This document shows positions 1 to 7,734 of a DNA stretch of 64,000 nucleotides, one piece after another. The DNA is from JACCTU01 sp963809175. GTDB lineage: Bacteria > Actinomycetota > Thermoleophilia > Gaiellales > Gaiellaceae. The notes under the pieces were generated by a model. It searched no databases and was not told the DNA's origin. It saw nothing but the letters and a program-made list of their open reading frames with translations. A program made the position numbers and the translations under genes. The stretch is from assembly GCA_963809175.1 (NCBI GenBank), contig CAWEIK010000001.1, positions 310,001-374,000 of the forward strand. Reading direction: 5' to 3'. Positions within the stretch are counted from its first letter, which is position 1, and each line of letters begins with the position of its first letter.

Positions 1-1
1 C

Positions 2-121
2 ATCGCGCGCGAGCTCGTCCGGCGCATGGGAGGACGAATCTGGGCCGAGTCCGAGCGCGGGCGCGGCGCCGAGTTCTCCTTCGAGCTACCGCGCGTGCGT
101 GAGCACGCTCCGTCGACCTAG
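2..121 (+). CDS. Sensor histidine kinase, C-terminal end (partial)
   Basis: Only the last ~39 residues are inside the window; the gene begins to the left. The frame closing at TAG 119-121 reads through MGGRIWAES and then GRGAEFSFELP. This is the usual end of an HATPase_c (Bergerat-fold) kinase domain: the second glycine-rich box and final strand. The rest of the protein, including sensor and phospho-acceptor histidine, cannot be seen, so the signal and partner regulator are unknown. The stop overlaps the stop of the convergent next gene by 4 bp. Confidence 0.75.
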   Translation: MARELVRRMGGRIWAESERGRGAEFSFELPRVREHAPST

Positions 122-651
122 CGGCACTTCGGGATCGCCGGATACGCGATCGCCGAGTTCTTCCCGGTTTCGAGCCCGAGCCTGACCGCCGCGAACGAGA
201 GCTGATCGTCGAAGACCATCGTCAGGTTGGCGAGCAGGCGCGCCGTCGGGTCGTACACCCATCCCACGACGTTGCCGTTGACCTCGGAGCGCTCGGTGAT
301 CACGCCGTTGACGGTCGCGCGCATCCGCACCCTGCGGCCACTGTCGCGGATCGTCAGCGTGCCGGTGGCGACGCCGGTCGTGCCGCCCGGGTGAAGCGAG
401 ATCCGCCCGACGTACGTCACGACGCCGGCGAGCCGCGCATCGGGGCTCGAGGAGCGTCCGGTGTAGGTCCCCGACGTGATCGAGTAGCCGCCGCAGCGTT
501 GCATAGAGAGCTTCCCCTGCTTGAGCAGCGAGAACGCCGCGTAGATCGGCTGCGGGCTGGCCTTCGTCCGCCCGACTTCCGCGCTCAAGGCGCTCGGAAG
601 TGCGAGCAGAAGCACGACCATCGTTGCGATCAGGACTCGCTGTCGTTTCAA
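118..651 (-). CDS. Secreted hypothetical protein
   Basis: Predicted exported protein of about 177 residues with no recognised family. I chose the TTG at 651-649 because the mature-looking signal peptide (KRQRVLIATMVVLLLALPSALSA) begins there and a G-rich Shine-Dalgarno (AGGGGGG) lies about 8 nt upstream. A longer frame to 738 would put a non-hydrophobic leader before the signal and run into the divergent FKBP gene. The mature part is beta-rich with two Cys (QRCGGY and the final PKCR), suggesting a small extracytoplasmic fold with a disulfide. Function unknown. Confidence 0.6.
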   Translation of the reverse strand: MKRQRVLIATMVVLLLALPSALSAEVGRTKASPQPIYAAFSLLKQGKLSMQRCGGYSITSGTYTGRSSSPDARLAGVVTYVGRISLHPGGTTGVATGTLTIRDSGRRVRMRATVNGVITERSEVNGNVVGWVYDPTARLLANLTMVFDDQLSFAAVRLGLETGKNSAIAYPAIPKCR

Positions 652-728
652 AGCTGATGTCCCCCCTGGGAAAGAACAACGGGACTCTAGCGCCGCCGCG
701 CGGCACGCAATAGATTCTGCGTCGGGAC

Positions 729-1109
729 GTGATGGCACTCGAACGACCCCAGATCGAGAAGCCCGAGGGCGACATCCCCTTCGAGCTCGGGATCGACGAC
801 CTCACCGTGGGCCAGGGAGCCGAAGCCACCAAGGGCACCAAGGTGTCGGTGCACTATGTCGGGGTCGCGTTCTCCTCGGGCGAAGAGTTCGACGCGTCGT
901 GGAACCGCGGTCAGCCGTTCGAGTTCAAGCTCGGCAAGGGCCAGGTGATCCCCGGCTGGGACGCGGGCGTCGAGGGCATGAAGGTCGGCGGACGGCGCAA
1001 GCTCACGATCCCGTCCGCGATGGCGTACGGCGCACGAGGAGCGGGCGGCGGCGTGATCAAGCCGCACGAGCCGCTCGTGTTCGTGGTCGACCTGCTGTCC
1101 GTGGACTGA
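729..1109 (+). CDS. FKBP-type peptidyl-prolyl cis-trans isomerase
   Basis: Cytoplasmic FKBP domain protein, about 126 residues, that would catalyse cis-trans isomerisation of X-Pro bonds. The fold is visible from VSVHYVG (about residue 41) through GQVIPGWDAGVEGMKVGG, the IPSAMAYG strand and the closing LVFVVDLLSV strand; VIPGW and the AYG tyrosine are the usual pocket residues. No signal peptide is present, so unlike many actinobacterial FKBPs this one is not a lipoprotein. Start is GTG 729 or the adjacent ATG 732. It stands alone, divergent from the secreted hypothetical gene. Confidence 0.93.
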   Translation: MMALERPQIEKPEGDIPFELGIDDLTVGQGAEATKGTKVSVHYVGVAFSSGEEFDASWNRGQPFEFKLGKGQVIPGWDAGVEGMKVGGRRKLTIPSAMAYGARGAGGGVIKPHEPLVFVVDLLSVD

Positions 1110-1120
1110 GCCCGCGCAGC

Positions 1121-1852
1121 TCACTCGAGCGCGCTGATCGCGAACGCGAGCGCGAACCCGATCGTCGTGAACACGCCGACCAGGGGCCCGCCGTGCTCGA
1201 ACGCCTCCGGCATCATCGTGTCGGCGAGCATCGTCAGGATCGCGCCGCCTGCGAAGGCGAGGACGAACGCGAGCGTGTTTCCGGAGGCATTCTCGAAGAG
1301 CGCGTAGCCGGCGAGCGCCGACAGTCCGGAAACGACGGTCACGACGATCCAGAGGGCCATGATTCGCGACTTCGCCCAGCCGGCGCTCAGGAGGCCGGCG
1401 GTGGCGGCGATCGCTTCGGGGAGGTTGGAGAGGAACACGGCGACCAGCACCGCGACGGAGACGCCGACGCCCTGGAGCAGGCCCACGCCGATCACGACCG
1501 ACTCCGGGATTCCGTCGAGCACCATCCCGAGCACGATCGCGAGCCCGGAACCCGAAGCCTGTTCGCCGTCGATGCTCTTCCGGTCGCCGCCGCCCATCCG
1601 GTCGACGAGCAGGTCCCCGGCGAAGAAGACGCCGCAGCCGGCAAAGAGCCCGAGCGCGACCGCCAAGCCCCGGTCGGCGGTCGCCGAGGCCTCGCCGACG
1701 AGCTCGTACGCAACTGCGCTGATCAGCACGCCGCTCCCGAAGCCCATGATCAGCCCGAGCGCCCTGTTGCTCACCCGGATGCGGAGGGTCAGCCAGCCCC
1801 CGAGGAGAACGGACGAGCCCGCAAGCAGGCCCCAGCCGAGCGCCGCGCCCAC
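1121..1852 (-). CDS. ZIP-family metal transporter
   Basis: Integral membrane protein of 243 residues with about seven or eight hydrophobic helices, matching the GufA/ZupT branch of the ZIP family (divalent metal uptake, probably zinc or iron). The signature helices are present: DGIPESVVIG at about residues 113-122 and SNLPEAIAATAGL at about 142-154. These correspond to the (H)NxPEG metal sites of TM4 and TM5, although the first His-Asn is replaced by Leu-Asp here. MMPEAFEHGG lies in the late helix. Convergent with the FKBP gene, 11 bp apart. Substrate cannot be told from sequence. Confidence 0.85.
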   Translation of the reverse strand: MGAALGWGLLAGSSVLLGGWLTLRIRVSNRALGLIMGFGSGVLISAVAYELVGEASATADRGLAVALGLFAGCGVFFAGDLLVDRMGGGDRKSIDGEQASGSGLAIVLGMVLDGIPESVVIGVGLLQGVGVSVAVLVAVFLSNLPEAIAATAGLLSAGWAKSRIMALWIVVTVVSGLSALAGYALFENASGNTLAFVLAFAGGAILTMLADTMMPEAFEHGGPLVGVFTTIGFALAFAISALE

Positions 1853-1876
1853 CGGGCGAGACTAACGCTGAAGAGA

Positions 1877-1901
1877 AGCCGACGCCCGGACTCGAACCGG
1901 G
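1877..1901 (-). repeat. Duplicated 3' end of tRNA-Thr (att-like remnant)
   Basis: These 25 bases are identical to 3272-3296, the 3' end of the tRNA-Thr gene (discriminator base, acceptor strand and T-arm up to the first T-stem). Nothing upstream folds into an anticodon arm, so it is a fragment and not a second tRNA. A 3'-end copy lying downstream of the intact tRNA in the same orientation is the arrangement left by site-specific integration into a tRNA gene; a decayed tandem tRNA copy is the alternative. Confidence 0.7.
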
Positions 1902-1926
1902 TGCTTCGATCGTCTAGCGTGACGCG

Positions 1927-3255
1927 ATGTCGGTCGGGCCCTCGGTCGCGATCGCGGCGGCGCTTCTCGCGTCCGGCGCGCTCTCGGCGGGGCCGCAGGC
2001 GCCGGCGCCGGCCGTGGTCGGCAAGGTCACGGGCCGACTACCTGCGCCGTCGCGCGCGGTGGTCGAGATCCGGGCCTTCGACGCCGCCAGCGCACGCGTG
2101 GTCGCCAAGGCGACGGTGAGCCGGACGGGGGCCTTCCGACTGTCGCTGGGTCCCGGCGGATACGTCCTGATGACCGATGTCGTCCCGCGGTCTGGCGGTA
2201 GCGGCGCGGTCGCGTCGGTTGTGACACCTCTGACGCTCGCTCCCGGCCAGAGGCGGACTGGCGTGACGATCGCGCTGCCGCGGGCCCGGGCTTTTCAGTC
2301 TGCCGGCAGGCATCCGGCTTACACCCAGGAGAGCGGCGCGATAACGCCGGGAAGGATCGCGTTCTCGGTGGAACGCTTCACCGGTGCCACCGGCGATCTC
2401 GGCGTGATGAACCGCGGGCTGACAGACATGCTGCAAACCGATCTGTCCCGTACGCCGTGCCGCACGGCACTCGTCGCCAACTCGAGTGATCGAGCGGTCA
2501 TCGAGGCCGAGCTCGGGTTCCAGCGATCGCGGTACGTCGACCCGTCCACCCGCGTCGTGCGCAACTTCGTCACCCCCGACATCGTCGTGCGCGGCCGCCT
2601 GCAGACCCGTGGCGCGGATCTCGTCTACACGCTCGTGCTCGTCGACCGGCGCACAGGAAGGACCCTGGAGACGGTCTCCGGTGCGCTGCGCGGCGACATC
2701 TTTGCCGCCGCGCAGGGGCTCGCATCGCGGCTGGCGAGGCGGATCTGCACATACGGCGAGGTCTTCGAGGTCACGTTCACCGGGACCGGAACGGGGATCT
2801 TCGCCACCCATTCCACCAACGGGACGCTGAGCGCCACACTCATCACCGCTCGGCCGGTCGCGAAGGACACGGGCGGCGCGATCCGCTGGGAGGGTTCGGC
2901 GCCGGTCAGCTGGACCAACGTCGTGATCACGAGCACGACCGAGTGTTCCTACGACGACCCGGTGTCCGGCGGGACCTGGGGCGCCAGACTGGCCCGCGTC
3001 GGCGAGTCCCTCGAGGTCGAGTGGTTTGCCGGTCCCGTGGGCACGGCGACCGTGGTGTGCCCGGACGGCGAGGGCGGCGAGATCCGGATTCCGGGGCAGC
3101 CGACGCTGGCGCTCCTCGGCAGCCAGCCGGCCAAATTCAGGCTGCCTGCCACCGCCATGCAGCCGGTCCGCGGCGGACTCACGGACCAGGGCTACGGCTG
3201 GGACAACGCGCTGGAACTGAAGGTCCGCACGATCCGCGTGGAGCCGCTGCCTTGA
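1927..3255 (+). CDS. Secreted CsgG/TolB-like protein (hypothetical)
   Basis: 442 residues, not assigned to a named function. The N-terminus has a hydrophobic Ala-rich stretch (AIAAALLASGALSA) typical of an exported protein. Residues about 25-125 resemble a carboxypeptidase-regulatory/prealbumin-like beta domain (KVTGRLPAPSRAVVEIRAF). Residues about 145-280 look like the CsgG/FlgO/TolB-N fold: SVERFTGATGDLG, a helix with LTDMLQTDLS, then PDIVVRGRLQTRGADLVYTL and a RTGRTLE strand. The C-terminal third is beta-rich. It is the only gene between the two copies of the tRNA-Thr 3' end, which suggests transfer, but no integrase accompanies it. Confidence 0.6.
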   Translation: MSVGPSVAIAAALLASGALSAGPQAPAPAVVGKVTGRLPAPSRAVVEIRAFDAASARVVAKATVSRTGAFRLSLGPGGYVLMTDVVPRSGGSGAVASVVTPLTLAPGQRRTGVTIALPRARAFQSAGRHPAYTQESGAITPGRIAFSVERFTGATGDLGVMNRGLTDMLQTDLSRTPCRTALVANSSDRAVIEAELGFQRSRYVDPSTRVVRNFVTPDIVVRGRLQTRGADLVYTLVLVDRRTGRTLETVSGALRGDIFAAAQGLASRLARRICTYGEVFEVTFTGTGTGIFATHSTNGTLSATLITARPVAKDTGGAIRWEGSAPVSWTNVVITSTTECSYDDPVSGGTWGARLARVGESLEVEWFAGPVGTATVVCPDGEGGEIRIPGQPTLALLGSQPAKFRLPATAMQPVRGGLTDQGYGWDNALELKVRTIRVEPLP

Positions 3256-3271
3256 AGGTCGTTCTCGAGAG

Positions 3272-3344
3272 AGCCGACGCCCGGACTCGAACCGGGGACC
3301 CCTTCATTACGAGTGAAGTGCTCTACCAGCTGAGCTACGTCGGC
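3272..3344 (-). tRNA. tRNA-Thr (anticodon CGT)
   Basis: A 73-nt cloverleaf folds cleanly on the minus strand. It has a 7-bp acceptor stem (GCCGACG/CGTCGGC), D-arm with AGCTGGTA loop, a 5-bp anticodon stem CTTCA/TGAAG around loop CTCGTAA (anticodon CGT, reads ACG), a 5-nt variable loop, and T-arm CCGGG with TTCGAGT loop. The discriminator is T. CCA is not encoded. Its last 25 nt are duplicated at 1877-1901. Confidence 0.95.
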
Positions 3345-3385
3345 AGCGTCGGCCTAGTGTAGCCCGCGGTTTTCGGGCCGACCGG

Positions 3386-4570
3386 CTACTTCTTCGGGCC
3401 GTTGTCCTTCTCGTCGTTGCCGCCCTGGGCGTTGCTCGGCGCGGCGTGGGGCGCCGCCGGTTCGGCGCGCTCCGGCGGGGATGCGGGTGCCGGCTTCGGG
3501 TCGACCTTCGCGCTCTTGGCCTGACTCGGCTTCTCCTTGCGCGCGTTCCCGTTCGCCCGGGCTGCGGGCTGCTGCTTCTTGGCCTGACCGGGCGGAGTGG
3601 CCTTGGGCTTCGCCTTCTCGCTTCGCCTGCTGCTTCTCGGGTCGCGCCACGGGAGCCTGCGCTGCGGCCGCGGGCGGAACCTCGACGACCGGCGTCGACT
3701 TGACATTCAGCGCTGCGGCGGCGCTGCGCGTCGCTGGTCTCCGCGACAGCCGGCTGCGGACGCGTCCGCTCGAACACGACCGGTGCCGACGGGCACGGCC
3801 TGCACGACCGACCTCACCGCCTGCTTCTGCGCGGCCGGCTTCGCGACCGGAGTCGGCGGAGCGGTCGCGAGCACGACCGTTCCCGAAGCGGCGACCGCAA
3901 CCGTGGCGACCTTCACCGCTGCGCCGCCCTCGAAGAGCCCCTTGAGCATCGCGAGCAGCCCCCCGGCGTCGAGCACCCTGCGCATCCGCGAGACGCTGCT
4001 GGGCCGCTCCGGCTCGGCCTCGAGGTTCGAGGCGAGCGTGCGACGCGCCCGGAAGATGAGCGTCTCGACCGCCGACTGCGAGAGCTTCAGCTCGTCGGCG
4101 ATCTCGTGGTACGACAGGCCCTGCCACTCGCGCAGCAGGATCGCGCGGCGCTGGTTGTCGGGCATGTGCTCGAGCGCTTCGGTCAGGCGCAGCAGGTCCT
4201 CGCCGGACTCGCGCGAGGGCGCAGGCACGACGTCCTGCACGGCGGCGAAGTCGCTCGGCGACTCGACGCGGCCACGGCGACGCGTCGAGCGACGACGCGT
4301 CAGGCAGACGTTGTGCGCGATCTTGTACAGCCACGCGAGCTCCGCTTCGGGCGTCACGCCGCGCTGCAGCGCGCGATGCGCGTTCAGGAACGTCGACTGG
4401 AGCGCGTCCTCGGCTTCGTCGCGCGAGCCGAGCTGGTTGATGCAGAACCCGAAGATCTGGCCCGAGTAGCGCTCGAAGAGCTCGTGGGTCGCGTCGGCGT
4501 CGCGGGCTGCGCGCTCGACCTGTGCTGCACGACCGATGGAGGGGACTGCGGCGATCGCCGACCTCGACAA
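3386..4570 (-). CDS. ECF-type sigma factor with membrane segment and Lys/Pro/Ala tail (frame-interrupted)
   Basis: The first ~190 residues are an extracytoplasmic-function sigma-70: region 2 (HELFERYSGQIFGFCINQL, then DEAEDALQSTFLNAH) and region 4 (LEHMPDNQRRAILLREWQ, then LSYHEIADELKLSQSAVETL). After region 4 a hydrophobic helix (VKVATVAVAASGTVVLATA, ~20 residues) is followed by a long tail rich in Lys, Ala and Pro. The frame changes twice in the tail (near 3765 and near 3640) before ending PSNAQGGNDEKDNGPKK at 3386. The tail may sit outside the membrane and act as a built-in restraint; that is inference. The start (TTG 4570) is uncertain, with no clear ribosome site. Confidence 0.75.
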
Positions 4571-4666
4571 GCTCGTTGGCTGGGGCAGAGCCGCAATCCA
4601 CCCTAGAGGACCGACGCAGTGTGGTTCAGCCCCGCGGCAGCTGCAAGTCGCGCGAAAGCCGTACGG

Positions 4667-5752
4667 CTACGACTCGTAAACCAGATTCGCTCCCAGCTCC
4701 CGCCGCAGGCGGACGAACAGCGCCTCGAGCGCGAGCTCCGGGTTCAGGTTGAACTCCTCCAGCTCGCGCCAGACCTGGCGGACGACCTCGCAGGCACCCT
4801 CCGCGCCGGCGAGCCGCTCGAGCGTGGCGTCCTCGGTGAGTGCCGCGAGCCGGTCGGAGTGGATCGCGGCGCTCTCGGCGCCCGTCGCGACCACGACGAG
4901 GTCGCGGTACCACGCCGCCAGCTCCTCGAGCGAGGCGAGCAGCTCCTCGCGCTCGGCACCGCGCTGCGCGCGGCGAAGTCGCTGATCGGCGTCGCGCTGC
5001 GTCAGGTCGAGGCGCTCGAGCTCGGTCTCTGCGGCGGCGCGCGCTTCGGCGCCGCACTCGGCGGCGGCCTCGAGGATCCGCGCCGTCGCCTCGGCGGGTT
5101 GGAACTCCGGATCGCGGTAGACGTCGCGCGCGAGCTCGAGCAACGCGTCGCGTCGCGTCGACGACGCGGGATCGAGCAGGCGATCGACGCGGTCGAGCCG
5201 CCCGCCGGCGACGCGCGCGAGCGCGGTCACCTTCGACGGTGCGAGCTCGGGCTCGCGAGACTCGATCTCCTCGCGCACCGCGCGCTCCGACAGGCGCCGG
5301 AACGGCACGTGCTGGCAGCGCGAGCGGATCGTCTCGGGCAGCGGGCCGAGCTCGTCGGCGATGAGCACGATCACCGCGTACGGCGGCGGCTCCTCGAGGT
5401 CCTTGAGCAGCGCGTCGGCGGCGTCCTCGTTCATCGTGTCGGCGGACTGCAGGATGTAGACGCGGCGCTGCGCCTCGAACGGGCGCATGTGCAGGTCGCG
5501 GTGCAGCGTGCGGATGTCGCCGATCCGGATCTGGTCGCCGACCGGCTCGAGCTCGTAGACGTCGGGGTGCGCGTGGCGGAGCACGCGGTCGGGCTCGCCG
5601 ATCACCTCCGCGGCGAACGCGAGCGCCGCCGCGCGCTTGCCCACCCCGCGCGGGCCGTGGAAGAGATACGCGTGCGTGTGCCCGTCCGCGAGCGAGGCGC
5701 GGAGGAGGCGCTTCGCCTCGGGCTGCTCAGGAAAGGTCTCGAAGCTGTCCAT
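4667..5752 (-). CDS. holB: DNA polymerase III delta' subunit
   Basis: Clamp-loader subunit of 361 residues. The AAA+ domain starts with AYLFHGPRGVGKR (P-loop at 33-39). It continues through HPDVYELEP, IGDIRTLHRDLHMRPFEA and YILQSADTMNEDAADALLKDLEEPP (Walker B/box V equivalents), and ends with the SRC motif (ETIRSRCQ), which supplies the arginine finger in clamp loaders. The C-terminal part is helical collar-like. Its start overlaps the end of tmk by 26 bp; the tmk-holB order is common in actinobacteria. No zinc-binding Cys cluster is evident, consistent with delta' rather than gamma/tau. Confidence 0.9.
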   Translation of the reverse strand: MDSFETFPEQPEAKRLLRASLADGHTHAYLFHGPRGVGKRAAALAFAAEVIGEPDRVLRHAHPDVYELEPVGDQIRIGDIRTLHRDLHMRPFEAQRRVYILQSADTMNEDAADALLKDLEEPPPYAVIVLIADELGPLPETIRSRCQHVPFRRLSERAVREEIESREPELAPSKVTALARVAGGRLDRVDRLLDPASSTRRDALLELARDVYRDPEFQPAEATARILEAAAECGAEARAAAETELERLDLTQRDADQRLRRAQRGAEREELLASLEELAAWYRDLVVVATGAESAAIHSDRLAALTEDATLERLAGAEGACEVVRQVWRELEEFNLNPELALEALFVRLRRELGANLVYES

Positions 5753-6338
5753 AGATCGTGCGCGCGAGCTCCTCCGGCTCCTGGGTTCCGTCGACAGCGA
5801 GAATACGGCTCGGGAAGAGCTCCGCGAGCTCGCGGTACGCGCGATCGACCTTGGCGACGAACTCGTCGTTCTCCCGCTCGATCCGGTCGGGGCTCTCGGT
5901 GTAGCGCTGGCGTGACTTGGCCGGGTCGACGAGCAGGAGCACGGTCTTGTCCGGGAGCAGGCCGCGCGTCGCCTGGAGGTTCAGCTCGAGGACGGGCTCG
6001 ACGCCGAGACCGCGTGCGATCCCCTGGTAGGCGAGCGACGAGTCGATGTAGCGGTCGCAGAGCACGGTGGCGCCGCGGGCGAGGGCCGGGGCGATCACCC
6101 GCTCGACGAGCTGCGCGCGGGCCGCGGCGAACAGGGCGGCCTCGGCCCAGGGGACGATCTCCTCGTGGCGGTGGAGGACGACCTCGCGGACGTGCTCGCC
6201 GAGCTCGGTGCCGCCCGGCTCGCGCGTCGCGACGACCTCGCGGCCCTCCGCCTCGAGCGCGCGCTTGAGGAGCTCGACCTGCGTCGTCTTGCCCGAGCCG
6301 TCGAGGCCCTCGAAGGTGATGAACACGCGGGCCAGCAT
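5727..6338 (-). CDS. tmk: Thymidylate kinase
   Basis: 203-residue dTMP kinase making dTDP for DNA synthesis. It begins MLARVFITFEGLDGSGKTTQ, giving the P-loop GLDGSGKT at residues 11-18. The DR motif CDRYIDSSLAYQG and a lid segment (DPAKSRQRY) follow. The ATG at 6338 is chosen because the P-loop strand begins immediately after it; an in-frame extension upstream is Pro/Arg-rich and overlaps the divergent gene. Translationally overlapped with holB downstream. Confidence 0.95.
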   Translation of the reverse strand: MLARVFITFEGLDGSGKTTQVELLKRALEAEGREVVATREPGGTELGEHVREVVLHRHEEIVPWAEAALFAAARAQLVERVIAPALARGATVLCDRYIDSSLAYQGIARGLGVEPVLELNLQATRGLLPDKTVLLLVDPAKSRQRYTESPDRIERENDEFVAKVDRAYRELAELFPSRILAVDGTQEPEELARTIYGQLRDLS

Positions 6339-6382
6339 AGGGAGGAAGGAGGCGCGACGAGTGGGGCGAATCTGGACCGCCC

Positions 6383-6877
6383 GTGGACTACCCCGTTCAG
6401 GCCAACCGCTGGCGGACGCGCGCCCTCCTGTTCGCGGCGATCGCGACCCTCGAGCTGCTCGCGCTCGTCGGGGTCGGCTCGCTCGTTGCGGCCCGGCTCC
6501 TGGCGGGCGAGGTCGAGACGGCCGCGCGGGCGCGCGAGCTCCCGGCGACGAAACGCGAGACACCGCCGCCGACGTCACCCAAGCGGCCCCTGCTCGAGCG
6601 CACCGAGACCTCTGTCGTGGTCTTGAACGGCAACGGCATCTCCGGCGCCGCGGGTGAAGCCGCTGGACGACTCCGCACGCTCACCTACGTCGTCGCCGGC
6701 GCGGGCAACGCGCCGCGCACCGACTACGCGAAGACGATCGTCGAGTACCGAGCCGGCTACGAGCGAGAGGCCCGCCGGCTCGCCGCCGATGTCGGCGTCA
6801 AGCTCGTCGGGCCCCTCGACGGACTCCGCGCGAAAGACCTGATGGGCGCGCACGTCGCGCTCGTGCTTGGCCGCTAA
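6383..6877 (+). CDS. Membrane-anchored LytR C-terminal-domain protein
   Basis: 164 residues starting at GTG 6383. One N-terminal membrane helix (ALLFAAIATLELLALVGVGSLVAARLL, about 13-40) is followed by a Pro-rich linker. The extracytoplasmic LytR_C-type domain covers about 72-163: TSVVVLNGNGISGAAGEAA, then LTYVVAGAGNAPRTDYAKTIVEY and a final strand HVALVLG. This domain occurs C-terminal to LCP cell-wall ligases or alone on a membrane anchor; here it is alone, so a role in envelope polymer handling is only inferred. Divergent from tmk. Confidence 0.8.
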   Translation: MDYPVQANRWRTRALLFAAIATLELLALVGVGSLVAARLLAGEVETAARARELPATKRETPPPTSPKRPLLERTETSVVVLNGNGISGAAGEAAGRLRTLTYVVAGAGNAPRTDYAKTIVEYRAGYEREARRLAADVGVKLVGPLDGLRAKDLMGAHVALVLGR

Positions 6878-7329
6878 GACGCCAGCAACTCCTCGAGCAC
6901 GTCGTAGCTCTCCGCGACTCCGGTCGCCATGCCGGACTCGAGGACGGCGTCGCGGATCTGCTGCGACTCGTAGACCACCGTCGTCGTGACGGTCGTCTTG
7001 CCGTCCTCCTCCTCGAAGACCAGCGTGTCGAGCGCCTCGCCCTCGTACCACGGGTCGTCGAACTTCTCGGTCGAGACGAGCCGCTCGGGCGCCACGATCT
7101 CGCGGTAGACGCCGCCCATCCCCATCTCCGCACCGTCCGGCCCGCGCCACACGAAGCGGTACGCGCCGCCGACCTTCAGGTCGACCTCGCACTCGGCGAG
7201 CTCCCAGCCGTTGCGGACCCCGAGCCACCGCTTGAGCAGCTCGGGCTTCGTCCACGCGTCGAAGACGAGCTCGCGCGGAGCGTCGAAGACGCGCGACATC
7301 ACGATCTCGCGCTCGGTCGGCGTCGTCAC
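6874..7329 (-). CDS. SRPBCC/AHSA1-domain protein (pair 1)
   Basis: 151-residue START-like fold of the AHSA1 branch: FDAPRELVFDAWTKPELLKRWLG, then GGAYRFVWRGPDG, YREIVAPERLVSTEKFDD, and a C-terminal helix ESGMATGVAESYDVLEELL. Members bind small hydrophobic ligands; the ligand is unknown. It follows the ArsR gene by 19 bp, and such pairs (ArsR repressor plus AHSA1) are widespread in soil actinobacteria. Two further ArsR/AHSA1 pairs occur in this window (near 38 kb and 58 kb). Its stop overlaps the convergent LytR_C gene by 4 bp. Confidence 0.88.
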   Translation of the reverse strand: MTTPTEREIVMSRVFDAPRELVFDAWTKPELLKRWLGVRNGWELAECEVDLKVGGAYRFVWRGPDGAEMGMGGVYREIVAPERLVSTEKFDDPWYEGEALDTLVFEEEDGKTTVTTTVVYESQQIRDAVLESGMATGVAESYDVLEELLAS

Positions 7330-7348
7330 CTGCAGTGTTTCCGGTTCG

Positions 7349-7693
7349 TCATCGCTGCACTCCCTTGTCGTCCTGCAGTTCCTCGAGCAGCTCGTCGAGT
7401 TGCTCGAAGCTGTCCTCCCAGAAGCGCCGGTAGCCGCCCAGCCATTCGGTGGCCTCCGCGAGCCGCGACGCCTCGAGCCGGCTGGGCCGGCGCTGCGCGT
7501 CGCGGCCCCGCGAGATCAGCCCGGCGCGCTCGAGCACCTTGAGGTGCTTCGAGATCGCGGGCTGGCTCATGGCGAACGGCTCGGCCAGCTCGCTCACCGA
7601 CGCCTCGCCAGAAGCGAGCCTGGCGAGGATCGCGCGGCGGGTGGGATCGGCCAGCGCGGCGAAGGTCGCGTCGAGTGTCGCTGTGGCTTCCAT
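7349..7693 (-). CDS. ArsR-family repressor (pair 1)
   Basis: 114-residue winged helix-turn-helix protein beginning MEATATLDATFAALADPTRR. The recognition helix is in ELAEPFAMSQPAISKHLKVLERAGL, followed by the wing GRDAQRRPSRLE. No ArsR-type metal-binding Cys motif (CVCDL) is present, so it is probably a non-metal (SdpR-like) regulator of itself and the AHSA1 gene downstream. ATG 7693 is used since an upstream extension would be Arg/Pro-rich noise and would cross the promoter and the palindrome at 7692-7707. Confidence 0.9.
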   Translation of the reverse strand: MEATATLDATFAALADPTRRAILARLASGEASVSELAEPFAMSQPAISKHLKVLERAGLISRGRDAQRRPSRLEASRLAEATEWLGGYRRFWEDSFEQLDELLEELQDDKGVQR

Positions 7694-7734
7694 AACCAGT
7701 CGGTAATATAAAGCCAGCGGCCGACGAGTGTCAA
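7692..7734 (-). promoter_or_regulatory. Promoter and putative operator of ArsR/AHSA1 pair 1
   Basis: On the minus strand TTGACA (7734-7729) and TATATT (7710-7705) are separated by 18 bp, giving a short leader before ATG 7693. An imperfect palindrome ATAACC-AGTC-GGTAAT (7692-7707) overlaps both the -10 and the start codon, a natural site for autorepression by the ArsR protein. The -35 abuts the GTG of the divergent methyltransferase gene. Confidence 0.6.

Noticed and set aside
1877..1950. Second tRNA-Thr gene
   Set aside because: Only the acceptor and T-arm match; no anticodon or D-arm can be folded from the neighbouring bases.
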